From JANQFM01 sp035471925 (GTDB taxonomy: Bacteria; Acidobacteriota; UBA6911; RPQK01; DATIPO01), in assembly GCA_035471925.1 (NCBI GenBank), contig DATIPO010000053.1, positions 1 to 64,000 of the forward strand: a DNA stretch of 64,000 nt, written 5' to 3'. Position numbers and translations under genes: made by a program. Positions within the stretch are counted from its first letter, which is position 1, and every line of letters starts with the position of its first letter. Of this stretch, positions 50,843-59,002 are shown piece after piece. The notes beneath the pieces are model-generated. The model made no database searches. It saw only the letters and a program-made list of their open reading frames with translations, and was not told the origin of the DNA.

Positions 50843-51706
50843 CTATCGTTCGATGGGCACGCCCACCAGGTTGCCCCATTCGGTCCAGCTTCCGTCATAG
50901 TTGCGGACGCGCGGATAGCCCAGCAGATAGGTGAGCACGAACCAGGTGTGGCTGCTGCGTTCGCCGATGCGGCAGTAGGCGATGACCTCTTTGTCGGGAT
51001 TCAAGCCCTGTTCCTTTTCATAGATGGCGCGCAGTTCTTCGACGCCTTTGAAGGTTCCCCGGTCGGCATCGACGGCGCGGGCCCAGGGGATGTTCTTTGC
51101 ACCCGGGATATGCCCCCCGCGCAAAGCGCCCTCGTTGGGATAGTCGGGCATGTGGAGACGTTCGCCGGAGTATTCTTCGGGGCTGCGGACGTCCACCAGC
51201 GGACCGTCTTGATCGATATGCTGCATGACTTGATCGCGGAAGGCGCGGTGAGTGTCGTCGTCGCGCTTGGGCGCTTTGTAGCGTGTGGCGGGATATTTCT
51301 CCACGTCCCGGGTCATGTCGCGGCCCTCTTTTTCCCACTTCAGCCGTCCCCCGTCCATGACTTTGCACTTCTTGTGGCCGAAGAGCTGAAAGACCCAGAA
51401 AGCGTAGCAGGCCCACCAGTTGTTCTTGTCGCCGTAGAAGACGATGGTGGTTTCAGGCGTCACGCCGATGCGGCTCATCAGATCTTCGAAGTCGTCCTGC
51501 TGCAGGTAGTCGCGGCAAATGGGATCGTTGAGGTCGCGCGTCCAGTCCACCTCCACGGCTCTAGGGATGTGTCCTGAGGGATAGAGCAGCGGATCCTCAT
51601 TCGACTCCACAATGCGCACTTTGGGATCGTTGAGGTGGTCCGCCACCCAGTCGGTGCTGACCAGCACCTGGGGATGGGCGTAGCCTCGGTCTTGAATTTT
51701 GCTCAT
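50843..51706 (-). CDS. Two-domain rhodanese sulfurtransferase
   Basis: A 287-residue protein with two rhodanese folds. The inactive N-terminal fold has SGHIPRAVEVDWTRDL and VFYGDKNNWWACYAFW. The C-terminal fold has PLVDVRSPEEYSGE, GHIPGAKNIPWA and the active loop AYCRIGERSSHTWF with the persulfide Cys. It resembles the SseA/CysA thiosulfate sulfurtransferases. Pairing with sufE suggests that it feeds sulfur to SufE or removes it. A TATAAT on the - strand at 51781-51786 is the likely promoter. Confidence 0.92.
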   Translation of the reverse strand: MSKIQDRGYAHPQVLVSTDWVADHLNDPKVRIVESNEDPLLYPSGHIPRAVEVDWTRDLNDPICRDYLQQDDFEDLMSRIGVTPETTIVFYGDKNNWWACYAFWVFQLFGHKKCKVMDGGRLKWEKEGRDMTRDVEKYPATRYKAPKRDDDTHRAFRDQVMQHIDQDGPLVDVRSPEEYSGERLHMPDYPNEGALRGGHIPGAKNIPWARAVDADRGTFKGVEELRAIYEKEQGLNPDKEVIAYCRIGERSSHTWFVLTYLLGYPRVRNYDGSWTEWGNLVGVPIER

Positions 51707-51811
51707 GCTCTCTCTTCCCTTTCTTTGAAGCTCTTATAACAACAGACGCAAGGCCTGTCTTTTCATTGATTTAGACCGCCATTATATCGGGATGCAGGTC
51801 TTGGGGTCGGT

Positions 51812-51855
51812 GGCGGCCCGATCAGGGCAGGCCGCGTGTCTTCAATCGGGCCGCC
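51812..51855. terminator. 11-bp hairpin downstream of the DUF6787-like gene
   Basis: 51812-51822 pairs perfectly with 51845-51855 around a 22-nt loop, right behind the stop of the - strand gene at 51856. No U run follows, so it may stabilise the 3' end rather than terminate. Confidence 0.45.
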
Positions 51856-52191
51856 TCAAGACTGGTCACCGCTACGGCTTTGCGGGCCGCCCGTCAGGCG
51901 CAAAAGCAGCCTGCCCAGTTTCTTCTCCCGCTCCCAAAAGAAGCCGAACTGCCCCAATAGTGCTCCCCAGGACAGCAGCAGCACCTGGTAAAGGGGGAAG
52001 ATGAGCAGCATGTAAGCGACCACTCTCAGCCAAGTCGGCGCATCCTCGGGAAGCGCCCAAGCCAGGATGGGACGCCCCACCAACAGCACCGACATGCCGG
52101 CCAGCGAGAAAGAGGCCAGAATAGCCACCACGTCCAAAGGCCCCACGCCCCAACGCGCTTTCATCTTGTCGATCCAGCCTGCTTGGCCCAT
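51856..52191 (-). CDS. Small membrane protein, DUF6787-like
   Basis: A 111-residue protein from the ATG at 52191, chosen because AAGGAG lies 6 nt upstream. It starts with GWIDKMKARWGVGPLDVVAI, then two hydrophobic helices (about 17-38 and 50-72), then a charged C terminus. The WGVGPLDVVAI motif and two-helix plan fit DUF6787 proteins of unknown function. No partner gene is evident. Confidence 0.6.
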   Translation of the reverse strand: MGQAGWIDKMKARWGVGPLDVVAILASFSLAGMSVLLVGRPILAWALPEDAPTWLRVVAYMLLIFPLYQVLLLSWGALLGQFGFFWEREKKLGRLLLRLTGGPQSRSGDQS

Positions 52192-52251
52192 TCCCGCTCC
52201 TTGCTCACCCGTAACCACCTTGACCAACCCACCATTATGAGTGACCTCCCT

Positions 52252-52412
52252 GCCCGATTCAACTTCCAACCCCGCCAATCGCACACCGAACCTCGTGTTT
52301 TGGCACCTTAACCGCCGCCGGTCTCAATGAGCGCCCGATTCAACTTCCAACCTCGCCAATCGTACCCCGAACTTCGTGTTCGGCCCCCCAACCGCCGACA
52401 GTCTCAATGAGC
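52252..52412. repeat. Two tandem direct repeats of about 80 bp
   Basis: Copy 1 is 52252-52332 and copy 2 is 52333-52412, about 80% identical. Both begin GCCCGATTCAACTTCCAAC and end GTCTCAATGAGC. The differences are scattered substitutions. The rest of the gap to 52499 has no gene signal. Two copies without spacers do not make a CRISPR. Confidence 0.85.
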
Positions 52413-52499
52413 CAGCATGCCTTTCTCGCCGCGGGTTCTTCACCGATGCACTCACGCGGGAAGAGGGCCAGCGAGGGCGAAGATGTTAACCTTGAGCCT

Positions 52500-52841
52500 A
52501 TGAGCCTGCTGCCTCAAGATGTCCGCCGCCGCCTCCCCGCCATGGGCGCCACCCACGGCAAGGCGGTGGAGAAGATCAAGGCTCAGGCATGTCTGGTGGA
52601 CCGATCAAGCGGCATGCGCTGGTACGTGGTTGAATTCGACGGAGAAGAGCGTTGTTTCGGCCTCATTTCAGGACGCCACGCGGTGATGGGCGAGTTCACC
52701 CTGGCCGAGTTGGAAAGCCTGGGCGACGTCGAAATAGACCGCGGCTTTGAGCCGGCACGTCTCAATCACCTGGCCCGCCGCGATCCCGCCTTGGCCCAGC
52801 TCCTTCCGCCTCCCTCTGAGAACCTGGTCGATCTGGAGTGA
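52500..52841 (+). CDS. DUF2958-like protein
   Basis: A 113-residue protein from ATG 52500 (MSLLPQDVRRRLPAMGATHG). The central RWYVVEFDGEERCFGLISGR and GEFTLAELESLG match the DUF2958 pattern, in which a Trp-Tyr, Glu-Phe-Asp-Gly core is followed by a helix. The function is unknown. Starts at 52407 or 52446 would add residues that come from the tandem repeat, have no homologous pattern and are less likely. It is convergent with apaG, 12 bp apart. Confidence 0.65.
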   Translation: MSLLPQDVRRRLPAMGATHGKAVEKIKAQACLVDRSSGMRWYVVEFDGEERCFGLISGRHAVMGEFTLAELESLGDVEIDRGFEPARLNHLARRDPALAQLLPPPSENLVDLE

Positions 52842-52853
52842 CCCGGCTGCGGT

Positions 52854-53237
52854 CTAGTTGACGGCGTAGGGCGGGGAGAGGGAAAAAGGCGCGATGCGGG
52901 CCTTGAAAGTACTGCCGTTGTCCAGGATCATTTCGTAATGGCCCTCCATGGAGCCGAAGGGCGTCGTCAGAGGACAGAAGCTGGTGTAGTCGAACGACTC
53001 TCCCGGCTGGAGCACCGGCTGCTCTCCCACCACTCCGGGGCCCTGCACCCGTTCCACTTTGCCGTTGAAGTCGGTGATGACCCATTCGCGGTTGATCAGT
53101 TGGACGGTTTCATCCCCTTGGTTGGTAATCACCACCTTGTAGGCGAAGAAGTAGAGATTATTGGTGGGCGAACTGCGTTCTTCGACGTAATAGCTGTTGA
53201 CTTGAACACGCACGCCTTGGGTGGTGGTGTCGCTCAT
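52854..53237 (-). CDS. apaG: ApaG domain protein
   Basis: A 127-residue beta-sandwich protein. It has VRVQVNSYYVEERSSPTNN, FAYKVVITNQGDETVQLINR, VQGPGVVGEQPVLQPGESF and GSMEGHYEMILDNGSTFKAR, the conserved ApaG order. ApaG is linked to Co/Mg homeostasis and Ap4A levels, with no settled biochemistry. The ATG at 53237 is preferred; an in-frame TTG three codons upstream is possible. Confidence 0.93.
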   Translation of the reverse strand: MSDTTTQGVRVQVNSYYVEERSSPTNNLYFFAYKVVITNQGDETVQLINREWVITDFNGKVERVQGPGVVGEQPVLQPGESFDYTSFCPLTTPFGSMEGHYEMILDNGSTFKARIAPFSLSPPYAVN

Positions 53238-53331
53238 GGCGGCCAAATTATGTCACAGGTATCTTCTATGCGCGAAGCAACGGCGAATTTCATTTAAACT
53301 TGCCGGGCTGGCGCTTGCCGAAAATAATTCT

Positions 53332-53359
53332 GGAACTCTTGATCTTTGACGGCCTCTAA
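53332..53359 (+). promoter_or_regulatory. RpoE-type ECF promoter for the sigma/anti-sigma operon
   Basis: GGAACT at 53332-53337, a 17-bp spacer, and TCTAA at 53355-53359 closely match the RpoE-like consensus GGAACTT-N16-TCTGA. It lies 36 bp before the sigma gene and predicts autoregulation by this sigma. Confidence 0.75.
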
Positions 53360-53394
53360 GAGTACTAAGGAAGCAGCTGAGAAAGAGAGCGTAC

Positions 53395-54021
53395 ATGGCT
53401 GAGATGACCAGCTCAATCAGTTCGCGGCTCGAACTGACCCAAGTCGAAAGCGTGGTCGACCGGCTCAAGGCCGGCGATGAAGCTGCATTCGAAGAGGTCT
53501 TCAGCATCTACAAGGACATGGTTTATGGACTGGCTTACCGGCTTTTAGCCGACAAAGGCGAGGCTATGGATGTGACGCAGGAAGTCTTTCTCACGCTGCA
53601 CCGCAAGATCGGCAAGTTTCGCGGAGAGTGCAGTCTCAAGACCTGGCTCTACAGGGTGGCTTTCAACCAGGCTGCCAACCGCAACCGCTGGTGGAAGCGG
53701 CGGCGCAAAGACCGCACCCGCTCCCTCAGCATCACATACGGACCGGACGACGAACACCGCATCGACCCTGATGACGTGCGGCCCAAGCCCGATCACCAGC
53801 TTTATTCGCAAGAGGTTCAGCAAGCTTTGCAGAAGTGCCTGGCCCGATTGCCCTTCGATCAGCGCGCGGCTCTGGTGCTGCGCGACGTGCAAGGGCTGAC
53901 CTACGAAGAGATTGCCGACTTGACCGGAGCCCAGTTGGGCACCATCAAGTCGCGCATCGCGCGGGGCCGGTCGCGCATGCGCCGCATGCTGCGGCCTTTT
54001 TGTGAAGGGAAGTCGTTATGA
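53395..54021 (+). CDS. ECF (RpoE-like) RNA polymerase sigma factor
   Basis: A 208-residue sigma factor. Region 2 has AGDEAAFEEVFSIYKDMVYG, LLADKGEAMDVTQEVFLTLH and the FRGECSLKTWLYRVAFNQA promoter-melting helix. Region 4 has LPFDQRAALVLRDVQGLTYE then IADLTGAQLGTIKSRIARG. It overlaps its anti-sigma factor by 4 bp, which fits an ECF/zf-HC2 pair. Envelope stress is the usual input. The targets are unknown. Confidence 0.93.
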   Translation: MAEMTSSISSRLELTQVESVVDRLKAGDEAAFEEVFSIYKDMVYGLAYRLLADKGEAMDVTQEVFLTLHRKIGKFRGECSLKTWLYRVAFNQAANRNRWWKRRRKDRTRSLSITYGPDDEHRIDPDDVRPKPDHQLYSQEVQQALQKCLARLPFDQRAALVLRDVQGLTYEEIADLTGAQLGTIKSRIARGRSRMRRMLRPFCEGKSL

Positions 54022-54731
54022 ATTGCCTAGAGTTGCAAAAGCTGTCCCATGAGTATTTGGACGGTGAGCTCAGCGGCTCCCAGGAATCCCAGGTCGAAGA
54101 CCATCTGGAATCCTGCGGCCCGTGTCGCGGGGAGATTCAGGAACTGCGCTTCCTGCAAAATGCGCTGGCCGTCAGGGCGCCCTTGCCCCAGGCCTCCAGC
54201 CAATTGCTTTGGCGCAATTTCCGGCGCCGCGCCTTTTTGACTTGGGGGGAACGGCTGCACTCGGCCTTGGAGCGCTTTAATGACTGCTTCCGCGATCTGG
54301 AAAGCCGCGTCCTTTGGGCGCGCTTGGGCGCCGTTCCCCTCGGTCTGGCGTTTATGGCCCTTTTCATCACCCAAATGGGCGAATTCTCCAACAGCATCAT
54401 CCCTACCCTTCGGGCGGTGGGCTCAGGACCCACCCAAGTGGTCTTTGATACCGGACGCGTGAATGACGAGCACCAAGCCATCTTCGTCGACATTGTCAGG
54501 CACATCCCTGGAGAGGACCATGCGGCGGTGGTGGCCAGCGTGGATGAAAGCGGCCGGGTCAAGATCGAAGAAGTGGTCGACTACCCTCAGAGTCAACTCC
54601 TGTTGGATGCCTTGGAAGACAACCTCCGCTCCACCCGTTTCGCCTCAAGTACCGCCAAGCGGGCCTTCGTCCAACTGCATTCCACCATCGAAGTGGTGGC
54701 GCCTGAGTCGGACGCCTACAGGGGAATGTAG
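54018..54731 (+). CDS. Anti-sigma factor with zf-HC2 zinc finger
   Basis: A 237-residue protein. The N-terminal LSHEYLDGELSGSQESQVED then HLESCGPCRGEI carries the His-x3-Cys-x2-Cys zinc motif that holds an ECF sigma. A transmembrane helix is at about 105-120 (LGAVPLGLAFMALFI), then an extracytoplasmic part. The C-terminal QAIFVDIVRHIPGEDHAAVV region may be a sensor. The start overlaps the sigma stop, so synthesis is balanced. Confidence 0.88.
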   Translation: MNCLELQKLSHEYLDGELSGSQESQVEDHLESCGPCRGEIQELRFLQNALAVRAPLPQASSQLLWRNFRRRAFLTWGERLHSALERFNDCFRDLESRVLWARLGAVPLGLAFMALFITQMGEFSNSIIPTLRAVGSGPTQVVFDTGRVNDEHQAIFVDIVRHIPGEDHAAVVASVDESGRVKIEEVVDYPQSQLLLDALEDNLRSTRFASSTAKRAFVQLHSTIEVVAPESDAYRGM

Positions 54732-54732
54732 C

Positions 54733-56919
54733 TCAGCGGATCCGCAGCGTTTCCCGACGCGTAGCCACGTTGCCCACTTCGTCCACTACCCTCACGCTCA
54801 GAGAATGATTGCCGGGAGGCAGGTCCGAGAGGCTGACGCTGTAGCTCTCCTGGCCGCCGTCGGTGATCCCGTCCTGGGGCAGGACGATCACCCACTCGCC
54901 TCCCCCCACCTGATATTCGGCTTGATGCAGGGAAGAACTTGTGGCTGTGGCCGTGAAGTTGAACTGAGCTTGGCGTCCGTCGACCACGGGCGCCGACAAT
55001 TCTACTTGGGGACCGCGGTTGGCTACCGTAAAGGCCTTGCTGGTCAATTCCGACTGGAGGGCGTTGGCGGGCGGATTGCTGAGCCGGTCGTTGGCTGTCA
55101 GCCGCAGGAAATACTGTCCATCCGGCAGACTGGCAGTATCCAGGGCGTAATAACTGCGCCGCAGCTTCTCTTCAACGGGCGTCCAAGTGTCTTCACCTTG
55201 ACGGCGGATGTGAAGGTTGAACTCCAGTTCGTCCTGATTGGGATCCTGGGCTTCCCAGGAGAAGCTGCGCGCTCCCGGGACGTAGAGGGTGCGGGGAGGC
55301 AGTTGAGGAGACATGCCTTCCAAGTTGCGCACCGAGCGGGGCAGGGAAAGAGCGTGAGCCCCATCCGGTCCTCCGGGCGAAGCGCCTGCTCCGGATACGT
55401 TGGGCATGGGCGTCAACGCCTTTCCGGCGGGATGCACCGTCAGTTGGCCGATCTGGGGCGCCAGGTTGTTCTGGAGATAGCTGACGGCCACTTCCTCAAT
55501 GGCCTGGGACGGAGACGTAATCGATCCCGAGTAGGCTGCCCGGGGGAATTCCACCTTGTACTGCAGATAGCGTCCCAAGGGGCTCTGCACGGGGCTGCCC
55601 TGAGAGTCCGGGTAGGCCTCCGACCAGGAGCTCCAGGTTTCGTCCGGATCGGAGGTGTTGCCCGAACGCGTGCGCACTCTGACGGGCGGGTCGGGATTGA
55701 CGCTGCGCCAGCGGATGCGTCCCCAGCGGGAGGGCGCCTTGGCGTCCAGCACCTCTGATTCGAAGCTGCCCGGCTCTTGGCCCGAGGTCTCGAGACGCAG
55801 GAGCTTCCCCAGGTTGCTGGTGGCGGCGAAGAGATTGCCGTCCCGCTCCAGCAACTGGGTGACCTGTTCTTCCCGTGTGTCGGCCAGATAGGTGACGAAG
55901 CGGTCGCCGTCGACCGAGAGGATGCGTCCTTCAGGCCCGGCGGCGATGAGGACGCTGCCGTCGGAGCGCACCTTGAGGTCGAAGGCCGACTGGCTGTCGG
56001 AACTGTAAAGCTGGTCCACCAGGCCGTCGCGGTCCACGCGGTAGACCTCCAGTCCCTTGCCCGCCTTGATCCCGGCCGTCTCTACCGTCTCGGCTCCTTC
56101 CTCATCCCCTTGTGCGGAATCCTGGCCGCTGCCGGTGTCGACCTTGGTCGTTTCAGAGAGAGCCGCGGCGTAGATGAGCCCGATGCGGTCGACGGCCAGG
56201 GCTTGGATCTCCGAGAGGTCGGAGTCCATCACGACGGAAGGCGCGCCCTGAGGGGTCAGCCGCAGGATCAGTCCGTTGGGGGCCGTGCCCGCCAAGAGAT
56301 TGCCGTCCAAGTCGAAGGCCAGACTCATGATGTGGGTTTCGGAGCTGTCGTAAAAAAGGCTTCCCTGACCGCTGCTGTCGACACGGTAGATGCGTCCTCT
56401 GGGTCCCGTGCCCAGGTAGAGGTTGTTCTGGGCATCCATGGCCAGAGACCAGATGTATTTCTGGCCGGGATCGAAATAGACGCTGGACTCGCCCTGGGAA
56501 TCGAACGAGTAGACTTTGCCGTCGGGGGCTGTGGCGGCGTAGATGCGGTCGGTGCTGTCAGCCGCCAGGGCGAAAATGCCCGACTCCTCCAACTCGGCCC
56601 ACAACGCGCCTTCTCCCGCCGCTGAGACACGGAAGAGCTTTCCGTTGTTCCCCGTTCCCAGGTAGATGTTGGAGGCCCGGTCGATGTGGGCTGAATAGAT
56701 GAAGGCCTCTCCGCTGTCGTAGATTTCCTTCAGAGCCGGGGCCGGAATAAGGCGTCCGTCGCTTGACACGGCGGCACCCTTGAGGTCGCCCTTGGAGAAG
56801 TCGAGCCGGGTCGACTGTCTCCACCATTGGGTTTCAGAGGCCGTCACGGCCACGGTCAGGAACAGGGCAGCCGTCAGAACCGCGGCCGTCACCACAAAGA
56901 ACTTTCGTCTCGTCATCAA
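54733..56919 (-). CDS. Secreted beta-propeller protein with C-terminal Ig-like region
   Basis: A 728-residue protein with a signal peptide (FFVVTAAVLTAALFLTVAVT). Residues 60-400 have repeated blades of the NHL/SMP-30-like type: ASNIYLGTGNNGKLFRV, TDRIYAATAPDGKVYSFDS, QNNLYLGTGPRGRIYRVDS, with a Tyr-x-Gly/Ala-T-x-x-x-G pattern. Residues 420-728 hold beta-rich Ig/FN3-like parts, including the ending LRVVDEVGNVATRRETLRI. The role is unknown; it may bind polymers or partners on the outside. It is 40 bp downstream of the S55 protease gene, so both are likely exported together. Confidence 0.7.
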   Translation of the reverse strand: MMTRRKFFVVTAAVLTAALFLTVAVTASETQWWRQSTRLDFSKGDLKGAAVSSDGRLIPAPALKEIYDSGEAFIYSAHIDRASNIYLGTGNNGKLFRVSAAGEGALWAELEESGIFALAADSTDRIYAATAPDGKVYSFDSQGESSVYFDPGQKYIWSLAMDAQNNLYLGTGPRGRIYRVDSSGQGSLFYDSSETHIMSLAFDLDGNLLAGTAPNGLILRLTPQGAPSVVMDSDLSEIQALAVDRIGLIYAAALSETTKVDTGSGQDSAQGDEEGAETVETAGIKAGKGLEVYRVDRDGLVDQLYSSDSQSAFDLKVRSDGSVLIAAGPEGRILSVDGDRFVTYLADTREEQVTQLLERDGNLFAATSNLGKLLRLETSGQEPGSFESEVLDAKAPSRWGRIRWRSVNPDPPVRVRTRSGNTSDPDETWSSWSEAYPDSQGSPVQSPLGRYLQYKVEFPRAAYSGSITSPSQAIEEVAVSYLQNNLAPQIGQLTVHPAGKALTPMPNVSGAGASPGGPDGAHALSLPRSVRNLEGMSPQLPPRTLYVPGARSFSWEAQDPNQDELEFNLHIRRQGEDTWTPVEEKLRRSYYALDTASLPDGQYFLRLTANDRLSNPPANALQSELTSKAFTVANRGPQVELSAPVVDGRQAQFNFTATATSSSLHQAEYQVGGGEWVIVLPQDGITDGGQESYSVSLSDLPPGNHSLSVRVVDEVGNVATRRETLRIR

Positions 56920-56959
56920 TATCTGTCGCTTTCCATTGGCTAGGAAGAGGGAGCGCCAC

Positions 56960-58768
56960 TCACTTCTTGATCAAGACCTCGACCGTCTTCTCTCCGTTGA
57001 GCACGTAGTCGCGCTCAGGCAATTCGTACTCGAAGTAGACGACTTTGTCGATGGAGCGCACGCTGTCGGGTGTCTTGCGGGATTTGTAGAGGGCCAGCAT
57101 GGAGGGAGGAAGGGCGGGCATCCCCTGATTGCCGATGACGGCGCCCGGCTGCTCACGGAAAAGGCGGACGTAGAGGCGGTCGTTGGTCTTAAGGTTGTTG
57201 ATGGCCTTGACCAATTGCCCCAGGTCGCGGGGAATGAAATCGGGGCCGTCCCCCGGGCTGCTCGAGCGGGACAGGGAGAGGCCGTCGCCCACGGCAATTT
57301 TGAGGGGTCCGGCGGTAAGCCCCTCGGGGATCCGCACCGAATGCTTCTCGGTCTCGACTCGGCCATCCTGGCGGCGCAGGAAGAGGGTCAGATTGACCTC
57401 CTGTCCGGGTTCGGCTTCCAGCCGGTCCTGCCACACTTGGATCAGCTCAGCTTGTTTCAGCGCTTCCTGGGAAGAGATCTCGAAATTCAGCTTCTCGATC
57501 TCCAGTTCGTCGAAGCCGGCGTCGAGCAGGACGGCTACCGGGGAGGATAGCGTCACGGCGGCCAGAGCCGGACCGCTGGTCAGGCTGGAAATGTTGCTCT
57601 GGTAGACCACGTTGGGATGCCCTTTGAGATCGATGTCGCATTTGACCCGCAAGGTCTGAGCGCCCAGGCTGCGTTCCGAAGAGATGATCACGTTGTTGAC
57701 CGTCAGGTTGATCATGAAGGGCGTGAGAAAGGCGTCGTCCACGATCTCGTAGTTGTACTCGGCAAGGTCGTTGCGGCTGGTTTCCAGTTTGAGGCTGACC
57801 GGAATCATCTGGGGTGACGCGTCGCGCAGGCCGTAAATCCCGGTGGAGCGGTCCTGGCGGATGCTTCCCACCGGCTTGAGGGTGGCCGAAACCTTGTTGC
57901 TGCTTTGCAGGCTGGAGAGGACGGCCACGACAGCACCCTGATTGAGCGGCATGTCGGTTTCCCCTACGCTCAGAAAGGGATGTCCGAAGGCGTAGATCTT
58001 GTCGCCGCTGATATGGGTGACGGTACCGGCGGCGCTGACGTCGAGATCGCCCCGCACCAACTGCACGGTCACGGTTGATCCCGGCGCCAGGGGGCGGTCG
58101 GGATAATCGTTGAAGGCGTTGGTGTTGAGTCCTCTCACAGGCGTCAGTCCCAATTCGCGCATCGAACCCTGGAAGGGGACCAAGGCCCGGGGATCGAACC
58201 CCGAGAAACTGATAGGAGTGGCTATGGGAATCAGGGTCCCTTCCAGTCCCAGGCCCCTCCAAGCCGCTTTGACCTGATACTCGGATCTCTCACCGGGAGG
58301 TCCGGGTGCAGCCGCGGCACCTTCTTGCAGATCGCGCAAGCGGGAGGGACTCAGGCCGGCGCTTCGGCGCAAAGGCGGCTTGCTCTTGAAGATGTCCACC
58401 ATCTCTTCGATGGGGGTGATGCCTGCGAAAGGTTCTCTTGAGAAAGCGAAGGAAAAGGCCACCGCTCCGGCCAAGCGCCCTTCGATATACACCGGCGAAC
58501 CGCTCATCCCGCCGAAGACGCCGGTCCTCTCCACCTGCTCTCCCGAAAGCTTGGCCAGAATCAGGCTCTGTTTGGGACCGAAGTCCTTCAACACTCCCAA
58601 GATCTCTACCTGGAACTCCTCGATATCGTTGCCTTCGAAGATGGTCTTGCCCACGCCGGTCTGGCCCGGCTTGATCAACTCCAGGGGGAAAAACTCGGTG
58701 GCCTGAGCCCAAAGGGCAGCCGTTGTCAGGCTGAGCGCCAGCCAGCCTGTGATCATTCTAGAAATCAT
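56960..58768 (-). CDS. Secreted SpoIVB-like (S55) serine protease
   Basis: A 602-residue protein with a signal peptide (MITGWLALSLTTAALWAQA). After a region resembling the S55 N terminus comes TGVFGGMSGSPVYIEGRLA, with the active-site GMSGSP at 87-92. A His-containing YAFGHPFLSVGETDMPLNQG near 252-271 is the other conserved S55 segment. SpoIVB cleaves SpoIVFA in Bacillus sporulation; this organism shows no sporulation genes, so it is a related secreted protease. The C-terminal half is beta-rich and may bind substrate. The gene precedes the propeller gene in one transcript. Confidence 0.78.
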   Translation of the reverse strand: MISRMITGWLALSLTTAALWAQATEFFPLELIKPGQTGVGKTIFEGNDIEEFQVEILGVLKDFGPKQSLILAKLSGEQVERTGVFGGMSGSPVYIEGRLAGAVAFSFAFSREPFAGITPIEEMVDIFKSKPPLRRSAGLSPSRLRDLQEGAAAAPGPPGERSEYQVKAAWRGLGLEGTLIPIATPISFSGFDPRALVPFQGSMRELGLTPVRGLNTNAFNDYPDRPLAPGSTVTVQLVRGDLDVSAAGTVTHISGDKIYAFGHPFLSVGETDMPLNQGAVVAVLSSLQSSNKVSATLKPVGSIRQDRSTGIYGLRDASPQMIPVSLKLETSRNDLAEYNYEIVDDAFLTPFMINLTVNNVIISSERSLGAQTLRVKCDIDLKGHPNVVYQSNISSLTSGPALAAVTLSSPVAVLLDAGFDELEIEKLNFEISSQEALKQAELIQVWQDRLEAEPGQEVNLTLFLRRQDGRVETEKHSVRIPEGLTAGPLKIAVGDGLSLSRSSSPGDGPDFIPRDLGQLVKAINNLKTNDRLYVRLFREQPGAVIGNQGMPALPPSMLALYKSRKTPDSVRSIDKVVYFEYELPERDYVLNGEKTVEVLIKK

Positions 58769-59002
58769 GTGAAATTAACCTCTTGCACGCCAAAGCAATT
58801 ATCTCTGTCAGTATACCGAAAAGAGCGCCCCAGAGTTCCCCTGAATGGCCGTCAGAGCCACGTACTATAATGATCGTGGGAGTGGCTGAGCAGGAAGCTG
58901 CCCCCACTTGGCAGGCTTTGCAGAGGCGCCGCCGGACCGGTCGCATGATGTCGGCTGGCCCGTCCGTTTGAGGGCGCGGGCCGCTTGCCGGATGAACTCA
59001 AG

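Noticed and set aside
52252..52412. CRISPR array
   Set aside because: There are only two adjacent 80-bp units without spacers and no cas genes.
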